8,693 nucleotides of DNA from an uncultured Lachnospiraceae bacterium. GTDB taxonomy: Bacteria; Bacillota; Clostridia; Lachnospirales; Lachnospiraceae. Position 1 is the stretch's first letter. The number at the start of each line of letters is the position of its first letter. This document shows positions 1-6,111 of the stretch, piece by piece. A program made the translations under genes and the position numbers. The DNA lies in the NCBI GenBank assembly GCA_947177105.1, contig CAMWTF010000083.1, positions 1 to 8,693 of the forward strand. The letters are read 5' to 3'. The notes below the pieces were generated by a model that ran no database searches, was not told the origin of the DNA, and was given only the letters and a program-made list of their open reading frames with translations.

Positions 1-79
1 CCCCTGTCTGCTGGCCCTGTATTTTCAAGGATTTTTAACAACGAAATTAATTCTTAAAAACGGGAAAATATGTAATGTC

Positions 80-109
80 TGGCGGCCTCCCCTCCGGGTC
101 CCGCCGCCA
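80..109 (-). terminator. Terminator-like GC-rich hairpin after the DUF1540 gene
   Basis: A 7-bp perfect inverted repeat (TGGCGGC / GCCGCCA) encloses a 16-nt GC-rich loop that can form a further short CCC/GGG stem. It starts about 20 nt after the stop of the cysteine-rich protein gene. On the minus strand it is followed by ACATTACATATTTT, so the U-tract is late and imperfect. It probably ends the thrS-DUF1540 transcript, but the poor U-tract leaves this uncertain. Bases 1-79 beyond it hold nothing I recognise. Confidence 0.4.
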
Positions 110-128
110 AACACCATGCATTCACACT

Positions 129-449
129 CTACGCTTCCTCAAAGGTCGCACACAGCGTCTCCCTGCAATCACATGCACCACAGCCCTGGATGTCCACGTG
201 CTTTGCCGTACACTTGTAATTTTCATTATGAGTACATTTGGCAGCCTCACAGTCAATGCTGATGTTGCTGGTGGGGTGACAGGTGCAGTTGCTGTAGGAA
301 TTGCTGGCCCCCCTGCGGGGAAGAAAGCTCTCGCAGCAGGTCTCATTGTCACAGCAGGCATGTTTTCCGCCCACCATGATATCTCCCTTGGAGCACAATT
401 TTTCCTCGTTGTACACGCAGTTTTCCACAGTACATTTTAAATCCGTCAT
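129..449 (-). CDS. Cysteine-rich protein with two DUF1540 domains
   Basis: The 106-residue product has 16 cysteines. Two copies of the DUF1540 pattern are visible with identical spacing: C6-x4-C11-x7-C19-x19-C39 and C67-x4-C72-x7-C80-x19-C100. Extra cysteines and histidines lie between (C32, C33, C38, C55, C57, H58, C90, C93, C95). The spacing suggests metal binding, probably zinc, but DUF1540 has no established function. There is no signal peptide or membrane segment. I chose the ATG at 449 because GGAGGA lies 4-5 nt upstream; an in-frame ATG at 485 has no ribosome binding site. The gene begins 94 nt after thrS with no clear terminator or strong promoter between them, so it may be co-transcribed by read-through. 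The family assignment is confident, the role unknown. Confidence 0.85.
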   Translation of the reverse strand: MTDLKCTVENCVYNEEKLCSKGDIMVGGKHACCDNETCCESFLPRRGASNSYSNCTCHPTSNISIDCEAAKCTHNENYKCTAKHVDIQGCGACDCRETLCATFEEA

Positions 450-543
450 CGCTTCCTCCATTCTACTCCCGAATCTGATTCCCATTGAGTTCTCATTGTT
501 CCTTTCATCAGTATGGACGGATTAAGCGATATTTATTCATTTT

Positions 544-2505
544 TTATTTTTCTTCCGAAACCTCTTCTCTCCGGATGGTCTTGGTGCGGATCTCCTCACA
601 AATCTGACCTGTAAATTCCGCCAGAGGCTTCTGCCCCTCATCGCCTGCGAAGCGGCTTCTCACAGATACCAGGCCGTCAGCCTCCTCCTTCTCTCCCACC
701 ACCAGCATATAGGGCACTTTGGCCAAACGGGCCTCTCGGATCTTAAAGCCAATCTTCTCGGATCGATTGTCCACCTCGGCCAGCACTCCGTTTTTCCTCA
801 GTTCTCCGCGGACGGACTGGGCATAGCCCTCATATTTTTCGGAGATAGGCAACACACGTACCTGCTCCGGACACAGCCATGTGGGGAACTTACCCGCATA
901 CTTCTCCACCAGCCATGCCAGGGTGCGCTCATAGCAGCCCATGGAAGTCCTGTGGATAATGTACGGACGCACCTTGTCGCCGTTCTGATCGATAAAGTAC
1001 ATGTCAAATTGCTCCGCCAGCAGGGCATCCCACTGGATTGTAATCATGGTGTCCTCTTTGCCGTACACATTCCGGGCATTGATATCGATCTTGGGGCCGT
1101 AGAAAGCCGCCTCCCCCACGTCCTCCACATAGGGGATCTGCAACTCATTCATGATATCCCGCATATGCTGCTGGGTCTGCTCCCAGACCTTTGGCTCCCC
1201 GATATACTTTTCTCTGTTGTCCGGGTCCCACTTGGAGAGATGGTAGGTCACATCCTCCTCCACACCCAGCGTCTGCAGGCAGTGCTTTGCCAGCGCCAGG
1301 CATCCTTTGAACTCCTCCACCATCTGGTCGGGTCTCACGATCAAGTGGCCCTCGGATATGGTGAACTGGCGCACCCTGGTCAGGCCATGCATCTCTCCGG
1401 AGTCCTCGTTTCTAAACAGCGTGGAGGTCTCCCCATAGCGCAGGGGCAAATCCCTGTAAGAATGCTGGGTCGCCTTGTACACGTAATACTGGAAGGGGCA
1501 AGTCATGGGACGCAGAGCAAATACCTCCTTGTCCTTCTCCTCATCCCCCATGACGAACATGCCTTCCTTGTAGTGATCCCAATGACCGGAGATTTTGTAC
1601 AGGTCAGATTTGGCCATAAGCGGCGTCTTGGTGCGGATATAGCCCCACTCATTGTCCTCCAAATCTTCAATCCATCGCTGCAGAGTCTGGATAATCTTGG
1701 CGCCCTTGGGCATCAGCAGGGGCAGACCCTGGCCGATCACGTCCACCGTGGTGAACAGTTCCATCTCCCGGCCCAGCTTGTTGTGATCCCGGCGTCTGGC
1801 GTCCTCCATGCGCTCCAGATGAGACGCCAGTTCCTCCTTGTTGCCATAGGCAGTGCCATAAATCCGCTGCAGGCGCGCCTTGTTGGAATCTCCTCTCCAG
1901 TAGGCCATGGAGGAGGATGTCAGCTTAAAAGCTTTCACTCCTTTGGTATTCATCAAGTGAGGGCCTGCGCACAGATCCACAAACTCTCCCTGCCGGTAGA
2001 AGGAGATCTCCGCATCTTGGGGCAAATCCTGAATCAGTTCCACCTTGTAGGGTTCGCCCTTCTCCTCCATAAACCGGATTGCCTCTTCCCTGGGTAACAG
2101 GAACTTCTCCAGGCGCGCGCCCTCCTTCACAATCTTCTTCATCTCCGCCTCTAACTTATCCAGATCCTCCCTGGAGAAAGCCTCATGGTCAAAATCGTAG
2201 TAGAAGCCCTCCTCAATGCTGGGGCCAATGGCCAGCTTGGCATCCGGGAAAATTCTCTTAACCGCTTCCGCCAGCACGTGGGAAGCGGTATGGCGCAGAG
2301 CCGCCAGGCCCTCCGGGTCCTTCGCCGTGCAGATCTCCAGTCGGCAGTCCTGCGTTGCCACCGTCCGCAGATCCACCGTCTCGCCGTTTATCTTGGCACA
2401 GCAGGCCGCTCTGGCCAGGCCCTCGCTGATGTCCAGCGCAATGTCATACACGCTCTTGCTCTCCGCATACTCCTTTACGGAGCCGTCCTTCAATGTGATC
2501 TTCAT
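544..2505 (-). CDS. thrS: Threonine--tRNA ligase (ThrRS)
   Basis: This class II synthetase charges tRNA-Thr with threonine in the cytoplasm. The 653-residue product has the full bacterial layout: TGS domain (about 1-60), editing domain (about 61-225) with its metal/active-site residues H72, H76, C179 and H183, catalytic core (about 240-540) and anticodon-binding domain (about 547-650). The catalytic zinc ligands are visible as C336, H387 and H518. Motif 2 contains R365 and the MHGLTRVR stretch; motif 3 contains GCYER with R527. Around the zinc cysteine it reads MTCPFQ rather than the MNCPGH of E. coli ThrRS, and motif 3 reads GCYERTL rather than GSMERFI, marking a distinct ThrRS subgroup that is otherwise intact. 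The start is fixed by an AGGAGGAG site that overlaps the stop codon of the upstream small gene (10-nt gap). A T-box riboswitch upstream should control expression. Confidence 0.98.
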   Translation of the reverse strand: MKITLKDGSVKEYAESKSVYDIALDISEGLARAACCAKINGETVDLRTVATQDCRLEICTAKDPEGLAALRHTASHVLAEAVKRIFPDAKLAIGPSIEEGFYYDFDHEAFSREDLDKLEAEMKKIVKEGARLEKFLLPREEAIRFMEEKGEPYKVELIQDLPQDAEISFYRQGEFVDLCAGPHLMNTKGVKAFKLTSSSMAYWRGDSNKARLQRIYGTAYGNKEELASHLERMEDARRRDHNKLGREMELFTTVDVIGQGLPLLMPKGAKIIQTLQRWIEDLEDNEWGYIRTKTPLMAKSDLYKISGHWDHYKEGMFVMGDEEKDKEVFALRPMTCPFQYYVYKATQHSYRDLPLRYGETSTLFRNEDSGEMHGLTRVRQFTISEGHLIVRPDQMVEEFKGCLALAKHCLQTLGVEEDVTYHLSKWDPDNREKYIGEPKVWEQTQQHMRDIMNELQIPYVEDVGEAAFYGPKIDINARNVYGKEDTMITIQWDALLAEQFDMYFIDQNGDKVRPYIIHRTSMGCYERTLAWLVEKYAGKFPTWLCPEQVRVLPISEKYEGYAQSVRGELRKNGVLAEVDNRSEKIGFKIREARLAKVPYMLVVGEKEEADGLVSVRSRFAGDEGQKPLAEFTGQICEEIRTKTIRREEVSEEK

Positions 2506-2515
2506 AACTCTCCTC

Positions 2516-2767
2516 CTAATTTAGTTCCGCATCCTCAGACGCCTTTTCCTCTTCGTCCTCCTGCTTGCGGTCATTTCCGCTGTTGTTTCCATTATTGTTT
2601 CCGTTATTGCTTCCGATCATCATGCCGTGGGTCATGGGCGCCGTCTTCAGGCCGTACACAATCCCTCCCAGCAGACAAGCAATGCCAATCAGCCAGAGAG
2701 TGACTTTAGGCAATGTCACCTCTCCATCAAAACATGTTTTTGCCAATTCCTTCAACTTACAGCACAT
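2516..2767 (-). CDS. Small single-pass membrane protein of unknown function, in the thrS operon
   Basis: The 83-residue product has a cytoplasmic-looking N-terminus with two adjacent cysteines (C2, C3), one hydrophobic segment (about 18-40), an Asn/Gly-rich stretch (about 53-65) and a highly acidic C-terminus (about 66-82). There is no catalytic motif and I do not recognise a named family. The start at 2767 is supported by an AAGGAGAG site just upstream; the frame stays open to 2905, but that extension crosses repeat and hairpin DNA and has no good ribosome binding site. The stop codon (TAG) is part of the thrS Shine-Dalgarno sequence, so the two genes are tightly linked and perhaps translationally coupled. 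Both lie after the T-box, so uncharged tRNA-Thr should induce this protein along with ThrRS. A link to threonine metabolism or to synthetase localisation would be a guess. Confidence 0.75.
   Translation of the reverse strand: MCCKLKELAKTCFDGEVTLPKVTLWLIGIACLLGGIVYGLKTAPMTHGMMIGSNNGNNNGNNSGNDRKQEDEEEKASEDAELN
2521..2533 (-). repeat. Truncated copy of the TTAGAGTTCCGCATCT repeat, inside the small gene's 3' end
   Basis: The plus strand reads ttagttccgcatc, which is the repeat core found at 2787, 2892 and 4325 minus two bases (AG). It encodes the last residues (Asp-Ala-Glu-Leu) of the small membrane protein and reaches almost to its stop codon. It may be a fourth member of the repeat family or a chance match; a 13-nt match with a gap is weak by itself. 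Confidence 0.4.
2579..2614 (-). repeat. Three tandem 12-bp units encoding the Asn/Gly stretch
   Basis: Three consecutive 12-bp units on the plus strand (gctgttgtttcc, attattgtttcc, gttattgcttcc) differ at only one to three positions each. They encode the Gly-Asn-Asn-Asn/Ser-type linker that follows the membrane segment of the small protein. The unit length is a multiple of three, so slippage would lengthen or shorten the linker without breaking the frame. Confidence 0.7.
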
Positions 2768-2786
2768 TCTTCTCTCTCCTTCCTTA

Positions 2787-2819
2787 TTAGAGTTCCGCAT
2801 CTCCCCTGCATGCACACAA
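2787..2819 (-). repeat. 33-bp direct repeat, copy 1
   Basis: This 33-bp stretch (ttagagttccgcatctcccc, then tgcatgcacacaa) matches the copy at 2892-2924 at 30 of 33 positions, in the same orientation and 105 bp apart. It lies directly upstream of the ribosome binding site of the small membrane protein gene. The 16-bp core recurs at 4325-4340. Confidence 0.85.
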
Positions 2820-2825
2820 TTCCGG

Positions 2826-2865
2826 TGATCAAAATCATGACGCTTCGGCGTCCTTATTTTGATCA
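2826..2865 (-). other. Strong 40-nt hairpin between the two 33-bp repeats
   Basis: Two 18-nt arms pair at 16 positions: an outer 10-bp helix (TGATCAAAAT / ATTTTGATCA), a small internal loop, and an inner GACGC / GCGTC helix. The loop is TTCG on the plus strand and CGAA on the minus strand, which is the transcribed one. No T-tract follows on either strand, so it is not a normal intrinsic terminator. In the thrS transcript it lies after the T-box terminator and before the small gene. Roles as an RNA processing, stability or protein-binding site, or as a remnant of an inserted element, are all possible. Confidence 0.75.
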
Positions 2866-2876
2866 GTGTACATTCC

Positions 2877-2911
2877 GGGGATATGCTGTTTTTAGAGTTC
2901 CGCATCTCCCC
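2877..2911 (-). other. Hairpin involving 33-bp repeat copy 2
   Basis: On the minus strand GGGGAGATGC (inside the repeat) can pair with GCATATCCCC at 9 of 10 positions around a 15-nt loop. The pairing uses the conserved repeat core, so in the thrS transcript this part of the leader is probably folded. No comparable partner was seen for copy 1. Confidence 0.5.
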
Positions 2912-2924
2912 CGCATATACACAA
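2892..2924 (-). repeat. 33-bp direct repeat, copy 2
   Basis: This is the second copy of the 33-bp repeat, differing from 2787-2819 at three positions, all transitions. Its far end overlaps the U-tract of the T-box terminator. The pair of repeats brackets the 40-nt hairpin at 2826-2865, giving a repeat-hairpin-repeat unit of about 138 bp. Confidence 0.85.
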
Positions 2925-2955
2925 AAATCCCCTGCAATATTCCTATTGCAAGGGA
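2921..2955 (-). terminator. T-box intrinsic terminator of the thrS leader
   Basis: On the minus strand TCCCTTGCAATA and TATTGCAGGGGA pair at 11 of 12 positions around a GGAA tetraloop and are followed at once by TTTTTGT. This is a standard rho-independent terminator. Its 5' arm contains CCCTTG (2954-2949), which can instead pair with CAAGGG (2980-2975) in the T-box motif. The two structures are therefore mutually exclusive, as expected for T-box attenuation. Confidence 0.92.
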
Positions 2956-3170
2956 CGTAAGATACGCGGTTCCACCCTTGTTGCCAAGCCCCGACTGACA
3001 GACTCCGGCCATCTTCATTCTCCGTAACGCAGAGCTGCGGGCTTGATTAGAGCCGCTCCGGGGCGGTCTTCCCCTGGTTTCTTCCGGACGCGCTTCCACC
3101 TTACGGCATCCGCCGCAGCCGCCCTCTCTGAGGATTCCAACAAGGTACTCTTCCCATCAACGCTTTATCT
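2921..3170 (-). promoter_or_regulatory. T-box riboswitch (tRNA-Thr-responsive leader) of thrS
   Basis: The minus strand carries AACAAGGGTGGAACCGCG at 2982-2965, an exact match to the T-box consensus AANNAGGGTGGNACCGCG, followed by a terminator that competes with a CAAGGG/CCCTTG antiterminator. The Stem I region (about 3165-3050) has the usual GATGGGAAGAGTA and AGAGAGGG elements. Two ACC triplets are specifier candidates: 3067-3065, favoured because GGG/CCC pairing would close the specifier loop beside a kink-turn-like GGAGC, and 3078-3076 in GAAACCAGG. Both would read tRNA-Thr(GGU). The UGGA of the T-box predicts a U at the tRNA position before CCA. From family knowledge, uncharged tRNA-Thr binding stabilises the antiterminator and turns on the downstream genes. 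The exact specifier is inference; the T-box call is not. Confidence 0.95.
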
Positions 3171-3177
3171 ATGGCTT

Positions 3178-3206
3178 ACAATAACACTTTTTAATCAAAA
3201 TGTAAA
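3178..3206 (-). promoter_or_regulatory. Sigma-A promoter for the thrS leader
   Basis: On the minus strand TTTACA (3206-3201) and TATTGT (3183-3178) are separated by exactly 17 bp. TGT directly before the -10 hexamer gives an extended -10. The expected start is near 3170, which places the T-box Stem I at the 5' end of the transcript. The -35 hexamer lies within the last codons of the cotransporter gene. Confidence 0.7.
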
Positions 3207-4282
3207 GAGGAATTTTTGGAAAAACGGGCATCCCCCACAATCCGTACCAGCGCCCCGCTAAACGGCAACAGCAGCAGCGTGGAGGCTAGATTAAAAAACA
3301 AATGCAGATTGGCGATCTGCAGCGCAGGATGGCCTGGCGTCCAGGAACCGACCCAAGCGGTCAATGGAACTACCCGATCCACTGCCAGAAAAATCCCTGT
3401 GCCCAGCAGATTGATCAGAAGATGCAGCCGGGCACAGCTGCGGGCGGAGGGACTTAAAGCCACGCTGGCCCACAGTGCGGTGAGACAGGTGCCGATATTC
3501 TGTCCATATACAATATAGGCGCTCTGCTCCAGGCCCACCAGCCCCTCAGCTGCCATGGACTGCAGAATAGCCACCGAGGCGGAGGAGGACTGGATCAGAG
3601 CGGTGAACACTGCACCGCCCAACACACCGGTCACTGGAAACTTAAGGCCGGTCAGCAGCCGGGCCAGCACCGGAGAAGATCGATAGGGCACCATGGCCTC
3701 CTGCATCAGTTCCATGCCCAATAGCAGCATGCCCATCCCCATGGCAAGCGCTCCCACTAATTTTACCCTGTCCGGCAGGGCATTTGTTCTGCAGTTTTGT
3801 TTACCCAAAGCCCTGCCCGGAAACTTCTTCACTGCTCCCGCAGCCAACACCAGCAGCGCGCCCCCGGCCAGAAAAAGCGGCGCCAATGACTGTATAGGCA
3901 GCGCCGCCATCACCCCTGTGCCCGCCGTACCCACATTGGCCCCCAGGATCACGCCCACCGCCTGCTCCAGCGTCATCAGCCCTTTGTCTACCAGGTTGAC
4001 GGTCATGACCGTGATGGCTGTGGAAGACTGTACCAGCGCTGTTATGACCATTCCGGTCAACGCCCCTATCCAGGGATTGGAGGTAAATCGGCGCAGGCTT
4101 CTCTCCACAGCCGGTCCTGCCAGTTCCTCCAAATAGCTGCTAATCAGATGCAGCCCATATAAAAAGATACCCACTCCGGCTCCTATTCGAACCAGTACTC
4201 CCAGGAATGTCCCCATACATGCCACAAACCAGCCCGCAGCCCCGCTCCTCTTTGCAATTCTCCCTCTATTGTATGGGAACAT
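3191..4282 (-). CDS. Na+/phosphate cotransporter family protein, short form without PhoU domain
   Basis: This predicted inner-membrane protein belongs to the Na/Pi-cotransporter family (NptA/YjbB type, PF02690), thought to move phosphate with sodium. The two family repeats are visible: about 72-125, containing ALVQSSTA (QSS 85-87) and GANVGT, and about 216-270, containing ALIQSSSA (QSS 231-233) and GQNIGT. Hydrophobic segments cover most of the 363 residues. Many relatives run to about 540 residues with a cytoplasmic PhoU-like domain; this one stops after the membrane part, with a normal stop and no sign of a frameshift. The start is uncertain. The ATG at 4282 has no ribosome binding site and abuts the U-tract of the upstream terminator. 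An internal ATG at 4216 would give an N-terminus nearer that of typical relatives, but its ribosome binding site is also weak. Substrate specificity cannot be read from the sequence. Confidence 0.88.
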   Translation of the reverse strand: MFPYNRGRIAKRSGAAGWFVACMGTFLGVLVRIGAGVGIFLYGLHLISSYLEELAGPAVERSLRRFTSNPWIGALTGMVITALVQSSTAITVMTVNLVDKGLMTLEQAVGVILGANVGTAGTGVMAALPIQSLAPLFLAGGALLVLAAGAVKKFPGRALGKQNCRTNALPDRVKLVGALAMGMGMLLLGMELMQEAMVPYRSSPVLARLLTGLKFPVTGVLGGAVFTALIQSSSASVAILQSMAAEGLVGLEQSAYIVYGQNIGTCLTALWASVALSPSARSCARLHLLINLLGTGIFLAVDRVVPLTAWVGSWTPGHPALQIANLHLFFNLASTLLLLPFSGALVRIVGDARFSKNSSLHFD

Positions 4283-4319
4283 AAATAAAAATATGAGAGG
4301 GGCGCAATATCCCCCTCTC
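4283..4319 (-). terminator. Intrinsic terminator after the diguanylate cyclase gene
   Basis: On the minus strand GAGAGGGG and CCCCTCTC form a perfect 8-bp stem (4319-4312 with 4302-4295) around a 9-nt loop, followed by ATATTTTTATTT. It lies about 38 nt after the diguanylate cyclase stop codon and ends one base before the first possible ATG of the cotransporter gene. The plus strand also has a T-rich stretch beyond the hairpin. Confidence 0.85.
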
Positions 4320-4324
4320 TTATT

Positions 4325-4340
4325 TTAGAGTTCCGCATCT
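4325..4340 (-). repeat. Third copy of the repeat core
   Basis: ttagagttccgcatct here is identical over 16 bp to the start of both 33-bp repeats at 2787 and 2892 and has the same orientation. It lies between the diguanylate cyclase stop and its terminator. An exact 16-bp match in a window of this size is unlikely by chance, so it suggests a dispersed genomic repeat. Confidence 0.75.
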
Positions 4341-4356
4341 TCCTCTCTATCTCATT

Positions 4357-6009
4357 TCACATAACATCCTCCGGCTCCTGCCCGTAATACGCAAATTTGT
4401 TCTTTCCGCTCTTCTTTACCAGATACATAGCCTTGTCGGCACACACAATCAGCTGTTCCATAGAGTCTGCATCCCTGGGATAAGTGGCGATGCCGATACT
4501 GCCAGTAACCTTCCGCTTGACGCCTCGGATCATAAAATCATCTGCGAATACCTGCCTGCACTTATATGCTATTTTCTCAATCATATTCTCATGCTCACTG
4601 AGCAGAATCATGATAAACTCATCCCCCGCATAGCGGTAAGGTGTCAATATCTGGGACTGCATGGCCTTCATCCGATCCGCCACCTGCTTTAGAGCCTCAT
4701 CCCCCGCCGCATGCCCATACACATCGTTAATATTCTTGAAATCGTCAATATCTAGCATAAACACCGTACAGGGAACCTCCTGTTGTGTCAGCTTGGTCAG
4801 ATCCTCCACAAATTTACTCCGGTTGTGAAGCCCTGTCAGGAAATCGTGCTGGGAGGCGGATTCCAGGATATTTCGGGTTCCCTCCAGTTCCGTCATCAGC
4901 TTTCTGCGGTGCAGATTGTCATAGAGCACCAGCAGCACAATCACCACCATAGCCAGCGCAACCACCGTCATGGGCACAAAGACATTTTTATATTTCTCAA
5001 TAAATGTGACCTTGTGGTTGACTATCTCCGTATCCTTGGGCAGCTTACCCATATCCAGATCATACTGTAACATGGCCTCCTCGTTTATGTAATACATATT
5101 GGGACTGTCCGCCACGGAAATATTGGCCGGATTCATACCTCCCACAATGGAAGTAGCCATCTGACCCGCGATCAGGCCGGACTTTCTCATGGATACCACA
5201 TAGCCGCCCAGAAGTCCCTCTTCAATTCCGCTGTCCACCATACGTATCACCGGAATACTGGAATATTTTACCAGTGTCTGGACCGCTTCCAGATTGGTAT
5301 ACATCTTGCCGCTCATATCCTCCGTCATGACAATAAAGATCAGTATGGTATCATCACGCTGCTGCCATAGACGGGTTCGCAGATCCTGCGTACTGCAGTC
5401 CGACACGTTGATCTCTCCAAACGTCAGATCGGGAAACTCGGCCTGAGCGCTGTAAAAGTTCTCCCGCTCGGCCTGCCCTGTCAGGGAATCATCCAGGATA
5501 GCCACGATTCTTTTTATCCCCGGCCGCAGCTGCAAAGCCAGATCGATATTTTTCTCCAGGGACAATTCCTCTACCACCCCGGTAACCAGAGGATCCTCCT
5601 TTGCCAGTTCCCAGGCATATTGTACATTGTTGATTCCCTCAAACACAATGGGAATCCCGTCAAACAATTCCTCCCTGTAGTCCATTGCAAATTTCAGCGC
5701 CGCATCATCCCCTACCACGATCACATCATAGGGCAGCACCACGGACAGGGTATACTTCAGCCGCTCATACAGCATCTGTTCCGCCACCTCAGCGTCCAAC
5801 CGTTTGGTGTCCATAAACTCATAGTCCGCCGAAATCCCCGGCGCCAATCCTTCAATAAAGCCTTCTATCTGCAGCTGCACCGTATCCCATCCATATGAGT
5901 AGGAACTGATAAACAGCACTCTCCCCTGTTCTCCTTCCGCCTGCACCTGGCGGTTCATGCCAAGAAAGAGAATCATCCCCATTAAAAATACTCCAAGCCA
6001 TTTTTTCAT
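4357..6009 (-). CDS. Membrane diguanylate cyclase with extracytoplasmic ABC-type substrate-binding sensor domain
   Basis: The product is predicted to make cyclic di-GMP from two GTP in response to an external ligand. The 550 residues read as a signal peptide or membrane anchor (1-24, ending AQA-like), an extracytoplasmic ABC substrate-binding-type domain (about 28-335, PF04392-like), one membrane helix (about 343-364), a short linker, and a GGDEF domain (about 385-545). The GGDEF domain has DFLTGLHNR (389-397), LDIDDFKNIND with metal-site D420, and a signature AGDEF (461-465), a common active variant. The RxxD inhibitory site, expected at 452-455, is absent (SQIL), so product inhibition is not predicted. 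An AGGA site 7 nt before the ATG, a good promoter and a terminator make it a single-gene unit. The ligand is unknown; relatives of the sensor domain bind small molecules for ABC uptake systems. Confidence 0.92.
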   Translation of the reverse strand: MKKWLGVFLMGMILFLGMNRQVQAEGEQGRVLFISSYSYGWDTVQLQIEGFIEGLAPGISADYEFMDTKRLDAEVAEQMLYERLKYTLSVVLPYDVIVVGDDAALKFAMDYREELFDGIPIVFEGINNVQYAWELAKEDPLVTGVVEELSLEKNIDLALQLRPGIKRIVAILDDSLTGQAERENFYSAQAEFPDLTFGEINVSDCSTQDLRTRLWQQRDDTILIFIVMTEDMSGKMYTNLEAVQTLVKYSSIPVIRMVDSGIEEGLLGGYVVSMRKSGLIAGQMATSIVGGMNPANISVADSPNMYYINEEAMLQYDLDMGKLPKDTEIVNHKVTFIEKYKNVFVPMTVVALAMVVIVLLVLYDNLHRRKLMTELEGTRNILESASQHDFLTGLHNRSKFVEDLTKLTQQEVPCTVFMLDIDDFKNINDVYGHAAGDEALKQVADRMKAMQSQILTPYRYAGDEFIMILLSEHENMIEKIAYKCRQVFADDFMIRGVKRKVTGSIGIATYPRDADSMEQLIVCADKAMYLVKKSGKNKFAYYGQEPEDVM

Positions 6010-6057
6010 GTGTATATCCTATTCCTTCCATGATATACTTAATTTTTCATTATGTTT

Positions 6058-6086
6058 ATTATAGTATATTGTCTGCATTTTTGCAA
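6058..6086 (-). promoter_or_regulatory. Sigma-A promoter of the diguanylate cyclase gene
   Basis: On the minus strand TTGCAA (6086-6081) and a perfect TATAAT (6063-6058) are separated by 17 bp. Transcription should start near 6051, giving a leader of about 40 nt before the ATG at 6009. Confidence 0.8.
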
Positions 6087-6111
6087 GGTTTGATTAGCAT
6101 CGCCCCGGAAA

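Noticed and set aside
450..485. Upstream ATG at 485 as the start of the DUF1540 protein
   Set aside because: It adds 12 non-conserved residues without a ribosome binding site, whereas GGAGGA is correctly placed for the ATG at 449.
952..2097. Long plus-strand open frame (381 codons) opposite thrS
   Set aside because: It is fully antisense to a well-conserved synthetase gene; the translation is His/Gln/Leu-rich with no domain, and no convincing ribosome binding site was seen. It is a shadow of thrS codon use.
2826..2865. The 40-nt hairpin as an intrinsic terminator
   Set aside because: No T-tract follows it on either strand.
2768..2905. N-terminal extension of the small membrane protein to an ATG at 2905
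   Set aside because: The extension is encoded by the repeat and hairpin DNA and is not protein-like; the ATG at 2767 has a strong ribosome binding site.
2787..2924. CRISPR-like array
   Set aside because: There are only two repeat units here, the intervening DNA is a hairpin rather than a unique spacer, and no cas genes are present.
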